NCBI GenBank assembly: GCA_016839635.1
Contig: JAEOTV010000302.1
Span: 1-5,501 of the forward strand
DNA: 5,501 nt
Source of the DNA: Promethearchaeota archaeon
GTDB taxonomy: Archaea; Asgardarchaeota; Lokiarchaeia; Sigynarchaeales; SOKP01
Reading direction: 5' to 3'
A program made the translations under genes and the position numbers. Shown here in pieces: positions 1-4,873 of the stretch. Each line of letters begins with the position of its first letter. The first letter of the stretch is position 1. Under the pieces are notes generated by a model. It made no database searches. It saw only the letters and a list, made by a program, of their open reading frames with translations, and was not told the DNA's origin.

Positions 1-218
1 GGAAATCCAATGAATGCCACTTGAGCATCTCCTGTTCTTTTAATACCAAAACCACCACCACCACCTTTCTTCGAACTTGAGATACGAATCAAGTCTTCGC
101 GGAGTTTAGCTAATTGTGCTTTAATGAAATTTATACTTTTTTGTGTAGCTTTGTTTACCTTGGTGGATGCCAATCGTTCTTCTAATTCTTTTATTCGATC
201 TTCGACTTTTTCAGACAT
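1..218 (-). CDS. DRG-family (Obg-related) GTP-binding protein, N-terminal part only
   Basis: This is the 5' end of a gene that continues past the left edge. Seventy-two complete codons are present, beginning MSEKVEDRIKELEERL at an ATG (218-216). What is seen: residues 1-50 are a charged helical region (KATQKSINFIKAQLAKLRED), followed by K50-K51, five glycines (52-56) and FGIKRTGDAQVAFIGFP. The sequence stops exactly where the P-loop (GFPSVGKST in the family) should begin. The order of helical N-terminus, glycine-rich linker, 'GxKxxGDA' and 'V.F.GFP' is the hallmark of archaeal and eukaryotic DRG GTPases. These are cytoplasmic, ribosome-associated translation factors that in eukaryotes work with a DFRP partner. 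The glycine run is encoded by a GGT repeat, seen as (ACC)5 at 51-65 on the plus strand. No G-domain motif is inside the window, so GTP binding is inferred from the family. Alternative calls are unlikely. No strong Shine-Dalgarno sequence precedes the start. Confidence 0.88.
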   Translation of the reverse strand, partial: MSEKVEDRIKELEERLASTKVNKATQKSINFIKAQLAKLREDLIRISSSKKGGGGGFGIKRTGDAQVAFIGF

Positions 219-456
219 TTCATACCATTTAAAAAAATTAAGCAAATACAAAAAATTTTTCGAAAACACCTATGAAGACATATTTGAATTTATCTATTCT
301 CACTTCTTCTTTTCAGTTTCTTGTTATTGCAGATTTTAAATATCATTCGGTTGTTAAACAAAATTTCTTTAAATTGATTCGTAAAAACCATCTTCATAAA
401 TTTAATTTGAAATAAATGTCTAATTACAGTTAAACAAATACAAAAATGATTTAGAA

Positions 457-519
457 ATGAGTTTACAAGGACGTTTAGCAAGTCGTAAAGACTGCTCAGG
501 GGAGGGTAGAACTTTATGA
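457..519 (+). other. GC-richer island with a hairpin and a 20-codon open frame; nature unknown
   Basis: Inside a spacer of perhaps 20-25% G+C, this stretch is close to 45%. It contains a short hairpin at 477-496. AGC and AGTC on the left pair with GACT and GCT on the right, giving seven pairs with one bulged A at 480 and loop GTAAA. The same stretch reads as a 20-codon frame from ATG 457 to TGA 517-519: MSLQGRLASRKDCSGEGRTL. I do not recognise this peptide, and no ribosome binding site is evident. It could be a small structured RNA, a tiny gene, a remnant of a lost gene, or chance. No C/D-box pair (RUGAUGA with CUGA) at proper spacing was found, and it does not fold as a tRNA. Confidence 0.3.
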
Positions 520-529
520 TTTTGATATA

Positions 530-563
530 ATTATCTATGATTTAAAAAAGTCATAGTCATAAT
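530..563. repeat. Imperfect inverted repeat downstream of the MaoC gene
   Basis: Arms CTATGA (535-540) and TCATAG (551-556) flank a 10-nt loop. After two unpaired bases on the right, ATTAT (530-534) pairs with ATAAT (559-563). The total is 11 pairs with one 2-nt bulge. Relative to the minus-strand MaoC transcript it lies just beyond the U-tract, the reverse of a bacterial hairpin-then-U terminator. It might shape or protect the 3' end, or be chance in AT-rich DNA. Confidence 0.35.
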
Positions 564-566
564 TTT

Positions 567-585
567 AAAAAAAAAAGAAAAAAAA
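567..585 (-). terminator. U-tract terminator of the MaoC gene
   Basis: Read on the minus strand, the bases directly after the MaoC stop codon (586-588) are eight T, one C and ten T. Archaeal RNA polymerase terminates on such U-rich stretches without needing a hairpin, so this is a good candidate 3' end for the MaoC transcript. Confidence 0.6.
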
Positions 586-1026
586 TTACATCACTAATAC
601 TTGTGCTTCTCCATCTGTGACAACTTCATCTCTTTGGTTCAGCACCTTAGTTTCTACATCAAGAAATTGCAATACTCCACTTTTTCCTTCTTTTGTATAT
701 TTCTTTGTTACAGTTGCTACTGCAGTTAATGTATCTCCAATAAACACTGGTTTCTTAAAAACTACCCTTTGAGAAGCATAAAGAGCGCCTGGACCAAATA
801 AATGAACACCAAGTACTGCTGAAATTAAAGCTGAACTAAAAGCTCCATGAACTACCCGTTTACCAAACATTTGGGTTTTTGCAAATTCTTCATTCATGTG
901 AAGAGGATTAAAGTCTCCACTTATTCCCGCAAATAGGGTTACATCGGCTTCAGTAATAGTTTTGCTGCAAGAAGCAGCCGTTCCTACATCATAATCATCA
1001 AACTTAACGATGTCTGTTTTCGACAT
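586..1026 (-). CDS. MaoC-like dehydratase, (R)-specific enoyl-CoA hydratase type
   Basis: This is a 146-residue single hot-dog-fold protein, the usual length for the PhaJ/MaoC group. What is seen: FAGISGDFNPLHMNEEFAK (32-50), matching the family signature G-D-x-N-P-[LIV]-H, with D38 and H43 at the catalytic positions and N40 between them. It is followed by FGKRVVHGAFSSAL (54-67), the second conserved block. Known of the family: these cytoplasmic enzymes form dimers and reversibly add water to trans-2-enoyl-CoA, giving (R)-3-hydroxyacyl-CoA. The physiological substrate cannot be read from the sequence. The ATG start at 1026 is the only good one and gives a normal N-terminus. The gene stands alone, divergent from the aminopeptidase, with a T-tract after its stop. 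It may serve acyl-CoA metabolism alongside the ring-degradation genes 2 kb away, but it is in a separate transcript on the opposite strand, so that link is inference. Some MaoC proteins act on other thioesters. Confidence 0.85.
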   Translation of the reverse strand: MSKTDIVKFDDYDVGTAASCSKTITEADVTLFAGISGDFNPLHMNEEFAKTQMFGKRVVHGAFSSALISAVLGVHLFGPGALYASQRVVFKKPVFIGDTLTAVATVTKKYTKEGKSGVLQFLDVETKVLNQRDEVVTDGEAQVLVM

Positions 1027-1108
1027 AAATTAATTTAATGAAAAAATAGATAAAAATTTTGACTAAAAATATTAGAATAAAACAGTATTTAATACAACAT
1101 TTCCCTTG

Positions 1109-1121
1109 GTTTTAATATAAA
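1109..1121 (-). promoter_or_regulatory. Candidate TATA box for the MaoC gene
   Basis: On the minus strand this reads CTTTATATTAAAACC (slightly wider than the span), close to the archaeal TATA consensus. A start of transcription about 25 nt downstream would leave a leader of roughly 60 nt. A second AT-rich candidate, TGTATTAAATACTG, lies closer at about 1083-1096, so the choice is uncertain. Confidence 0.35.
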
Positions 1122-1170
1122 GATAATATAATTGTCCAATAAAAATATAAATAAACGAAAAGTATAATCT

Positions 1171-1180
1171 GAAAATATAA
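1171..1180 (+). promoter_or_regulatory. Candidate TATA box for the aminopeptidase gene
   Basis: GAAAATATAA resembles an archaeal TATA box. It would place the transcription start near 1200-1205, leaving a leader of about 20 nt. That leader would still contain the AAGGA ribosome-binding sequence at 1209-1213. Other AT-rich stretches nearby (1159-1169, 1182-1198) are possible alternatives. Confidence 0.35.
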
Positions 1181-1208
1181 CCATATTTTAATTAAATATC
1201 AAAAATTC

Positions 1209-1213
1209 AAGGA
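1209..1213 (+). promoter_or_regulatory. Ribosome binding site of the aminopeptidase gene
   Basis: AAGGA lies 7 nt before the ATG at 1221. It can pair with the 3' end of 16S rRNA and supports that start codon. Confidence 0.55.
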
Positions 1214-1220
1214 AAATCTA

Positions 1221-2486
1221 ATGTCAATAGAATTTGAGCGAAATTTGGAAAAATTTGCTGAAGTTATCATAAAAGTTGGACTTAATTTGCAGCCTGGCCA
1301 ACGTCTATTAATTGGGGCTCCTATATTCGCTATTAAGGGAGTATCTTTAGAATTAGCTCCATTGGTTAGGTTAATTTCTAAGAAAGCATACCAAACAGGT
1401 GCGAGATTTGTTTATGTGAATTGGGATGATGATTACTTGCAGTTAATTCGAATTCAAAATGCACCCATGGATTCCTTTGAAGAGTATCCAACGTGGAACG
1501 TTGATACGGCTGTAAAGTTTGCTGAAGCGGGTGATGCACTCCTCGTTATATATGCTGATAACCCTAATTTACTTATTGATCAAGATCCTAAAAAAATTGG
1601 GGCTGCCCAACAAACTGCATTTAAATATTGCGAACCTCTTATGGCTAACGTGGTCAAGAATGCTACGAATTGGTTAGTAGTCACTGCTCCCATTGATGGT
1701 TGGGTTGATAAAGTATTTCCAGAGCTTCCTCAAGAAAAACGTAAACCTAAGTTTTGGGACACTCTTTTTGAAATCTGCCGTATTAAAAATGATGATCCCG
1801 TTTCTGCTTGGAAGACCCACGTAAATCAACTTACTTCTAGAAGTAATTATTTAAACCAAAAGCAATATGAATCATTAAAATTTACAGCATCTGAGACAGA
1901 TTTAAAAATAGGATTGCCTATAGGCCATTTATGGCATGCTGCTTCTATGAATAGCCAAAATGGGATTAATTTTGTTGGAAATATACCTACAGAGGAAGTA
2001 TTTACAATACCGCATAAAGACAAAACTGAGGGTGTTGTAAGATGCACTAAACCACTCTACTTTAGTGGAAGTTTAGTAGAAGATTATGTACTAACATTTT
2101 CTAACGGAAAACTTGTTGAAGTGAGTACTAAAAAAGGGGAAGATCTTCTTAAAAAATTAATTCAAACTGACGAAGGTGCAAGTTCTTTAGGTGAAATTGC
2201 TCTTGTTCCACATAAATCACCTATCTCTCAATCTGGGTTACTATTCTATAATATTCTTATTGATGAAAATGCTTCAAATCATATCGCTTTAGGTCGAGGT
2301 TATAAATTTAGTTTCAAAGATGGTGAAACATTAACCGACGAAGAATTTACTACTTTAGGAGGTAATAATAGCCTAATTCATATTGATTGTATGTTTGGTT
2401 CAGGGGAAATGGATGTTGATGGAATTACTAAAGATGGTAAAGTAGAACCCATCATGCGAAACGGAGAATGGGCTTTTGAGGTATGA
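1221..2486 (+). CDS. M29-family aminopeptidase (AmpS/PepS/AmpT type)
   Basis: This 421-residue protein has the full length of peptidase family M29, co-catalytic two-metal aminopeptidases that remove N-terminal residues from peptides in the cytoplasm. What is seen: the N-terminal domain opens with FAEVIIKVGLNLQPGQRLLI (12-31), typical of the family ('VGLNLQPGQ'). The C-terminal metal-binding half carries NIPTEEVFTIP (254-264; E258 or E259), GEIALVP (324-330; E325), an H354 in the SNHIALG block, and NNSLIHIDCMFGSGEMDVDG (382-401; H387 and D389). These correspond to the Glu, Glu, His, His and Asp ligands known from AmpT, so the active site appears intact. The segment LLFYNILIDENAS (340-352) has the conserved tyrosine region. 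The start is supported by AAGGA 7 nt upstream. The gene is monocistronic, divergent from the MaoC gene, and its stop is 11 nt from the stop of the convergent small gene. It is probably a peptide-turnover enzyme with no visible tie to its neighbours. Confidence 0.9.
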   Translation: MSIEFERNLEKFAEVIIKVGLNLQPGQRLLIGAPIFAIKGVSLELAPLVRLISKKAYQTGARFVYVNWDDDYLQLIRIQNAPMDSFEEYPTWNVDTAVKFAEAGDALLVIYADNPNLLIDQDPKKIGAAQQTAFKYCEPLMANVVKNATNWLVVTAPIDGWVDKVFPELPQEKRKPKFWDTLFEICRIKNDDPVSAWKTHVNQLTSRSNYLNQKQYESLKFTASETDLKIGLPIGHLWHAASMNSQNGINFVGNIPTEEVFTIPHKDKTEGVVRCTKPLYFSGSLVEDYVLTFSNGKLVEVSTKKGEDLLKKLIQTDEGASSLGEIALVPHKSPISQSGLLFYNILIDENASNHIALGRGYKFSFKDGETLTDEEFTTLGGNNSLIHIDCMFGSGEMDVDGITKDGKVEPIMRNGEWAFEV

Positions 2487-2489
2487 ATT

Positions 2490-2496
2490 AAAAAAA
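2490..2496 (-). terminator. Short U-tract after the small CxxC gene
   Basis: On the minus strand seven T follow the stop codon of the small gene almost immediately, within the 11-nt gap to the convergent aminopeptidase gene. This is a plausible but short archaeal termination signal. Transcripts of the two convergent genes probably overlap. Confidence 0.35.
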
Positions 2497-2497
2497 T

Positions 2498-2779
2498 TTA
2501 CAATAATTCTTCTAAATCCATTTCATTTTCTTTATTTTTTGTTTGTTTGATGAAAATAGTTCTCAAATTATCAAAATCAGCTTTAAAACAAGTTTGACAT
2601 TCTTCCTGTTCATCGGGAGCAGCAGGTTCAACGCGTACTTCATATCCAATCGATTCATATAATTCAACATACTCCGCGACTCTATTTTCTTCGACTGTGA
2701 ATCCCCTCTCCCAATCTTTTCCTCTTAGAGGAATCTCTAATTTGTTTTCTTCTTTTCTATTTTCTTTATCTGATACCAT
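2498..2779 (-). CDS. Small acidic conserved-looking protein with a CxxC pair, function unknown
   Basis: This is a 93-residue hydrophilic protein that I do not recognise as a named family. What is seen: a highly charged N-terminus (residues 1-24), then a more ordered middle, WERGFTVEENRVAEYVELYE (23-42) leading to SIGYEVRVEPAAPDE. C61 and C64 form a single CxxC, followed by a basic/hydrophobic stretch (NLRTIFIKQ) and an acidic tail ending DLEELL. There is no signal peptide or membrane segment. One CxxC could bind metal in a dimer or act in redox; both are guesses. The balanced amino-acid composition, in contrast to the low-complexity translation of other frames, its own upstream TATA-like box and U-tract suggest a real gene. 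The ATG at 2779 is the chosen start; an internal start is possible because residues 1-20 look disordered. It is divergent from the aromatic-degradation operon and shares its 231-nt control region, so co-regulation with that operon is possible. Confidence 0.7.
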   Translation of the reverse strand: MVSDKENRKEENKLEIPLRGKDWERGFTVEENRVAEYVELYESIGYEVRVEPAAPDEQEECQTCFKADFDNLRTIFIKQTKNKENEMDLEELL

Positions 2780-2813
2780 AATTATTCTGCTCGATTTTTT
2801 ATTTTCTTTTCAG

Positions 2814-2844
2814 TGTTCACATTAGATATTATGATAATGTTCAG
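2814..2844. repeat. Overlapping direct and inverted repeats in the divergent control region
   Basis: TGTTCA occurs at 2814-2819 and again at 2838-2843, 24 bp apart. Between and overlapping them, ACATTA (2819-2824) and TAATGT (2835-2840) form an inverted repeat with a 10-nt spacer. The site would lie near the transcription start of the small minus-strand gene. The arms are only 6 bp, so chance is a serious alternative. Confidence 0.25.
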
Positions 2845-2854
2845 TTTAAATATT
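2845..2854 (-). promoter_or_regulatory. Candidate TATA box for the small CxxC gene
   Basis: On the minus strand the bases read about AATATTTAAA, with a purine-rich AAAAGAG stretch just upstream that could serve as the BRE. Transcription would begin near 2821-2825 and give a leader of about 45 nt. Confidence 0.35.
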
Positions 2855-2885
2855 ACTCTTTTATAGATTCCATCTGAAGGGTGCT

Positions 2886-2911
2886 TTTAGTGGTATTTTA
2901 TTCCCACTAAA
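2886..2911. repeat. Perfect 8-bp inverted repeat, possible operator of the aromatic operon
   Basis: TTTAGTGG (2886-2893) and CCACTAAA (2904-2911) are exact reverse complements separated by 10 nt. The GC content of the arms stands out from the surrounding AT-rich DNA. The repeat ends 17 bp before the TATA-like box of the oah gene and lies in the shared control region of two divergent genes. That position suits a dimeric helix-turn-helix regulator, acting as activator from upstream or as repressor. A hairpin in RNA is less likely, because the predicted transcription starts of both genes would exclude it. Confidence 0.5.
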
Positions 2912-2928
2912 CGTTTTCTATTAACAAA

Positions 2929-2938
2929 TTTTATATTA
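2929..2938 (+). promoter_or_regulatory. Candidate TATA box of the oah-dch-had operon
   Basis: TTTTATATTA, preceded by AACAAA, which could act as the BRE, matches the archaeal TATA pattern. Transcription would start near 2957-2962, leaving a purine-rich leader of about 50 nt that contains the GGAGTGA ribosome-binding sequence at 2999-3005. Confidence 0.45.
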
Positions 2939-2998
2939 TTTTGGAAAATTATCTAAGAATAATAATAAAAATAAAAGAAATCAAAAAAAATAAGTTAT

Positions 2999-3005
2999 GG
3001 AGTGA
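2999..3005 (+). promoter_or_regulatory. Ribosome binding site that decides the oah start
   Basis: GGAGTGA can pair with the 3' end of 16S rRNA (complement GGAGGTGATC). It lies 5 nt before a TTG at 3011, a normal spacing when counted from its GGAG core (8 nt). It overlaps the alternative GTG codon at 3002, which therefore could not use it. This favours TTG 3011 as the start. Confidence 0.5.
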
Positions 3006-3010
3006 TTGTA

Positions 3011-3970
3011 TTGACTTATACAAAAGAGCCAAATTTTAAGCCTAAAGATCCAAAAGAATTTAATTTTAAAGAAATAATTTATGAAAAAAAAGACTGGAAA
3101 GCAACTGTGACAATTAATCGTCCAGAAGTTTATAATGCTTATTCAACTCTAACATTAATGGAAATGATTGAAGCTTTTCATGATGCTGCGTGGGATAATA
3201 AAGTTGCAGTTATTATCTTAACAGGAGCAGGTAGTAAAGCTTTTTGTACTGGTGGAGATGTAAAAGAGTATAGAGAAAGATTTACTATACAACCTGCTGA
3301 GTATTGGAAATGGATGAGCATTTTTCAAGAGGCACATGATGTATTTCGCAATATTGGCAAACCTACTATAGCAAGAATTAATGGTATTGTAGCAGGTGGA
3401 GGTAATGAGTGGCAAATGGCTTGCGATCTAGCAGTTTGCGCAGATCATGCAACTATTCAGCAAGTAGGGACAAGAGTAGGGTCTGTAGCCTGTGGTGGTG
3501 CTACTCAATGGCTACCTATAATAGTTGGTGATCGTCGAGCAAGAGAAATTTTATTTTTGTGTGAACCTATATCCGCACAAAAAGCATTAGAATGGGGTTT
3601 AGTAAATTCTGTTGTTCCATACGCAGAAATTGATGAAGAAGTTGATAAATATTGCCAGAAACTCATTGACAAATTTCCAGAATGCATGAGATATACAAAA
3701 CAGCAGGTAAATTTTTGGAAAGATTTTGTTTGGCACCAAACAATCGGACACGCTAAGGATTGGTTATCAATTCATTATGCTTCATGGGAACCACTTGAAG
3801 GAATGTCAGCATTTGTAGAAAAACGTCCTCCAAATTATAGAGGTATACGAGAAAGTTCACATCCAGAATTTTTATGGGGACCTCCTTCGATTACATGCCC
3901 TTCATGTCAAGCAAAAAATCTGCCTTCTGATTTCGAGTTTTGCGGTAAATGTGGATCAAAACTAAAATAA
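3011..3970 (+). CDS. oah: 6-oxocyclohex-1-ene-1-carbonyl-CoA hydrolase-like crotonase (BamA/Oah type) with C-terminal zinc ribbon
   Basis: Proposed role: hydration and ring opening of 6-oxocyclohex-1-enoyl-CoA to 3-hydroxypimelyl-CoA in the cytoplasmic benzoyl-CoA pathway. Seen, numbering from TTG 3011 (319 residues): crotonase fold with AFCTGGDVKEY (77-87, first oxyanion loop), NGIVAGGGNEWQMACD (124-139, E133), then QQVGTRVGSVACGGATQWLP (150-169). The position of the second catalytic glutamate of ordinary hydratases (QPE) is glycine (QVG). BamA also has a non-Glu residue there and shares GS..xGGAT.xLP, CEP.SA..A and FPECM, all visible here. After SSHPEFLWGPP comes a zinc ribbon, C296-x2-C299 and C311-x2-C314, which is unusual for this family. 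At 319 residues it is shorter than bacterial BamA (about 370-380 from memory). A GTG at 3002 would add three residues. First gene of a likely operon, 52 nt before dch. Without the neighbours it could be another crotonase; they raise confidence in the pathway. Confidence 0.68.
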   Translation: MTYTKEPNFKPKDPKEFNFKEIIYEKKDWKATVTINRPEVYNAYSTLTLMEMIEAFHDAAWDNKVAVIILTGAGSKAFCTGGDVKEYRERFTIQPAEYWKWMSIFQEAHDVFRNIGKPTIARINGIVAGGGNEWQMACDLAVCADHATIQQVGTRVGSVACGGATQWLPIIVGDRRAREILFLCEPISAQKALEWGLVNSVVPYAEIDEEVDKYCQKLIDKFPECMRYTKQQVNFWKDFVWHQTIGHAKDWLSIHYASWEPLEGMSAFVEKRPPNYRGIRESSHPEFLWGPPSITCPSCQAKNLPSDFEFCGKCGSKLK

Positions 3971-4022
3971 AAATTAACAGATTTTTTATCAGAAAAAGAA
4001 AATTAAAAGAAAATTAGCTATT

Positions 4023-4805
4023 TTGAGTGAAAAAGATTTGACAAATGATTTAATTATCGTTGAAAAAGCCAATAATATAGGAAAAATAATATTCAACAAT
4101 GGTCCATTAAATATCTTAACAATAAGTATGATGGAGCAAATTAATAGAGCTCTTGAAGGTTTTCTTGAAGATGAATCATTAAAAGCCGTCATTTTCGATC
4201 ATAATGGAAAAGCATTTTCTGCTGGTGTCGATATTGGCGATCATATAGGTGATAAAGCTTCAAAAATGATAAAAGAATTTCATGAAATTTTTAGAAAGCT
4301 TTACAAACTAAAATGTCCAACAATCGCAAGTATTAAAGGAGCTGCTCTTGGTGGGGGTTGTGAAATAGCAGTATTCTGTGATATTGTACTCACCTCAGAT
4401 AAAGCAAAATTTGGTCAACCAGAAATAAAAGTAGGAGTATTTCCGCCTATTGCCGTTTTAGCTTTCCCAGAGATTATAGGAAATAAGAAAGCATTTGAAC
4501 TTATTATGTTAGGTGAAACAATTGATGCTAATGAGGCTCACAGACTTGGAATTTCTAATTATGTATTCCCCCTTGACTTGTATGATCAAGAGTTTGATAA
4601 ATTCATGGATTCTTTTAGTAAAATAAGCACCATTGTTTTACATTATACCAAAAAGGCATTCAAGAAAGCTTTAGGAATTGATTTTGAGGCTAAATTAGAT
4701 GAAATCGAAGAATTTTATCTTAAAGAATTAATGTCTACTTATGATGCGAATGAAGGTTTACAAGCATTCTTAGAGAAGCGATCACCCAATTGGCAGAATC
4801 GTTAA
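4023..4805 (+). CDS. dch: Cyclohexa-1,5-diene-1-carbonyl-CoA hydratase-like enoyl-CoA hydratase
   Basis: Proposed role: adds water to cyclohexa-1,5-diene-1-carboxyl-CoA, the product of benzoyl-CoA reductase, giving 6-hydroxycyclohex-1-ene-1-carboxyl-CoA. Seen in 260 residues, the family's usual length: NNGPLNILTISMMEQIN (25-41, the 'PPLNVL' block), GKAFSAGVDIGDHIGDK (62-78, oxyanion loop with the GVDxxDH form I associate with Dch), GAALGGGCEIAVFCD (106-120, E114), FGQPEIKVGVFPPIAVL (130-146, E134), and a C-terminal LEKRSPNW. Both catalytic glutamates are kept. The KVGVFPP sequence, in place of the common G.IPGAGGTQ, is what separates Dch from general crotonases. The start is TTG 4023. A second TTG at 4038 is preceded by GAGTGA (4025-4030, 7 nt away) and would give 255 residues; no ATG fits. 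It lies 52 nt after oah and 68 nt before had, same strand, probably co-transcribed. General enoyl-CoA hydratase is the fallback call. Confidence 0.78.
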   Translation: MSEKDLTNDLIIVEKANNIGKIIFNNGPLNILTISMMEQINRALEGFLEDESLKAVIFDHNGKAFSAGVDIGDHIGDKASKMIKEFHEIFRKLYKLKCPTIASIKGAALGGGCEIAVFCDIVLTSDKAKFGQPEIKVGVFPPIAVLAFPEIIGNKKAFELIMLGETIDANEAHRLGISNYVFPLDLYDQEFDKFMDSFSKISTIVLHYTKKAFKKALGIDFEAKLDEIEEFYLKELMSTYDANEGLQAFLEKRSPNWQNR

Positions 4806-4831
4806 TTTTCTTAAATTTAATAAGAATTATG

Positions 4832-4840
4832 TTTAAATTA
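4832..4840 (+). promoter_or_regulatory. Possible internal TATA box before had
   Basis: TTTAAATTA lies 33 nt before the had ATG. With a start about 25 nt downstream it would give a very short leader. The 68-nt gap between dch and had is large enough for an internal promoter, but such AT-rich words are common here. Confidence 0.2.
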
Positions 4841-4873
4841 AAATAATAATAAAACAAATTGTAGGAAATTGAG

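Larger units (their letters stand above)
219..585. other. AT-rich intergenic spacer with a GC-richer island
   Basis: This 367-nt spacer lies between the DRG gene start and the stop of the MaoC gene, both on the minus strand. Most of it is very AT-rich and has no convincing protein gene. Open frames here are low-complexity and resemble nothing I recognise. Three things stand out: a clearly GC-richer patch at about 457-513 (reported separately), an imperfect inverted repeat at 530-563, and a long A-tract (T-tract on the minus strand) at 567-585. The DRG promoter should be in the left part, but I see no TATA box at a convincing distance from the start at 218. Confidence 0.6.

Noticed and set aside
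51..65. (ACC)5 trinucleotide repeat
   Set aside because: It is simply the codons for the glycine-rich linker of the DRG protein, a family feature, rather than an independent repeat element.
296..334. Pyrimidine-rich stretch ending in CAG, like a eukaryotic 3' splice site (a similar one lies near 2795-2813)
   Set aside because: The neighbouring genes are intact without introns, and gene density and promoter style are archaeal; such T-rich plus CAG strings are common by chance.
124..339. Plus-strand open frame of 71 codons
   Set aside because: It overlaps the DRG coding sequence on the minus strand and runs into AT-rich spacer; its translation is low-complexity.
290..481. Minus-strand open frame of 63 codons in the spacer
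   Set aside because: It has a TTG start, no ribosome binding site, a low-complexity translation (many N, F, L, K) and no recognisable motif; AT-rich DNA yields such frames by chance.
1847..2047. Minus-strand frame inside the aminopeptidase gene
   Set aside because: It is antisense to a well-supported M29 gene with intact metal ligands, so it is a shadow frame.
3218..3687. Minus-strand frames inside oah (3218-3415 and 3505-3687)
   Set aside because: They are antisense to conserved crotonase blocks, with no start signals or plausible protein character.
3989..4192. Minus-strand frame over the oah-dch gap and dch start
   Set aside because: Its hydrophobic look comes from AT-rich antisense codons; the plus strand carries the conserved gene.
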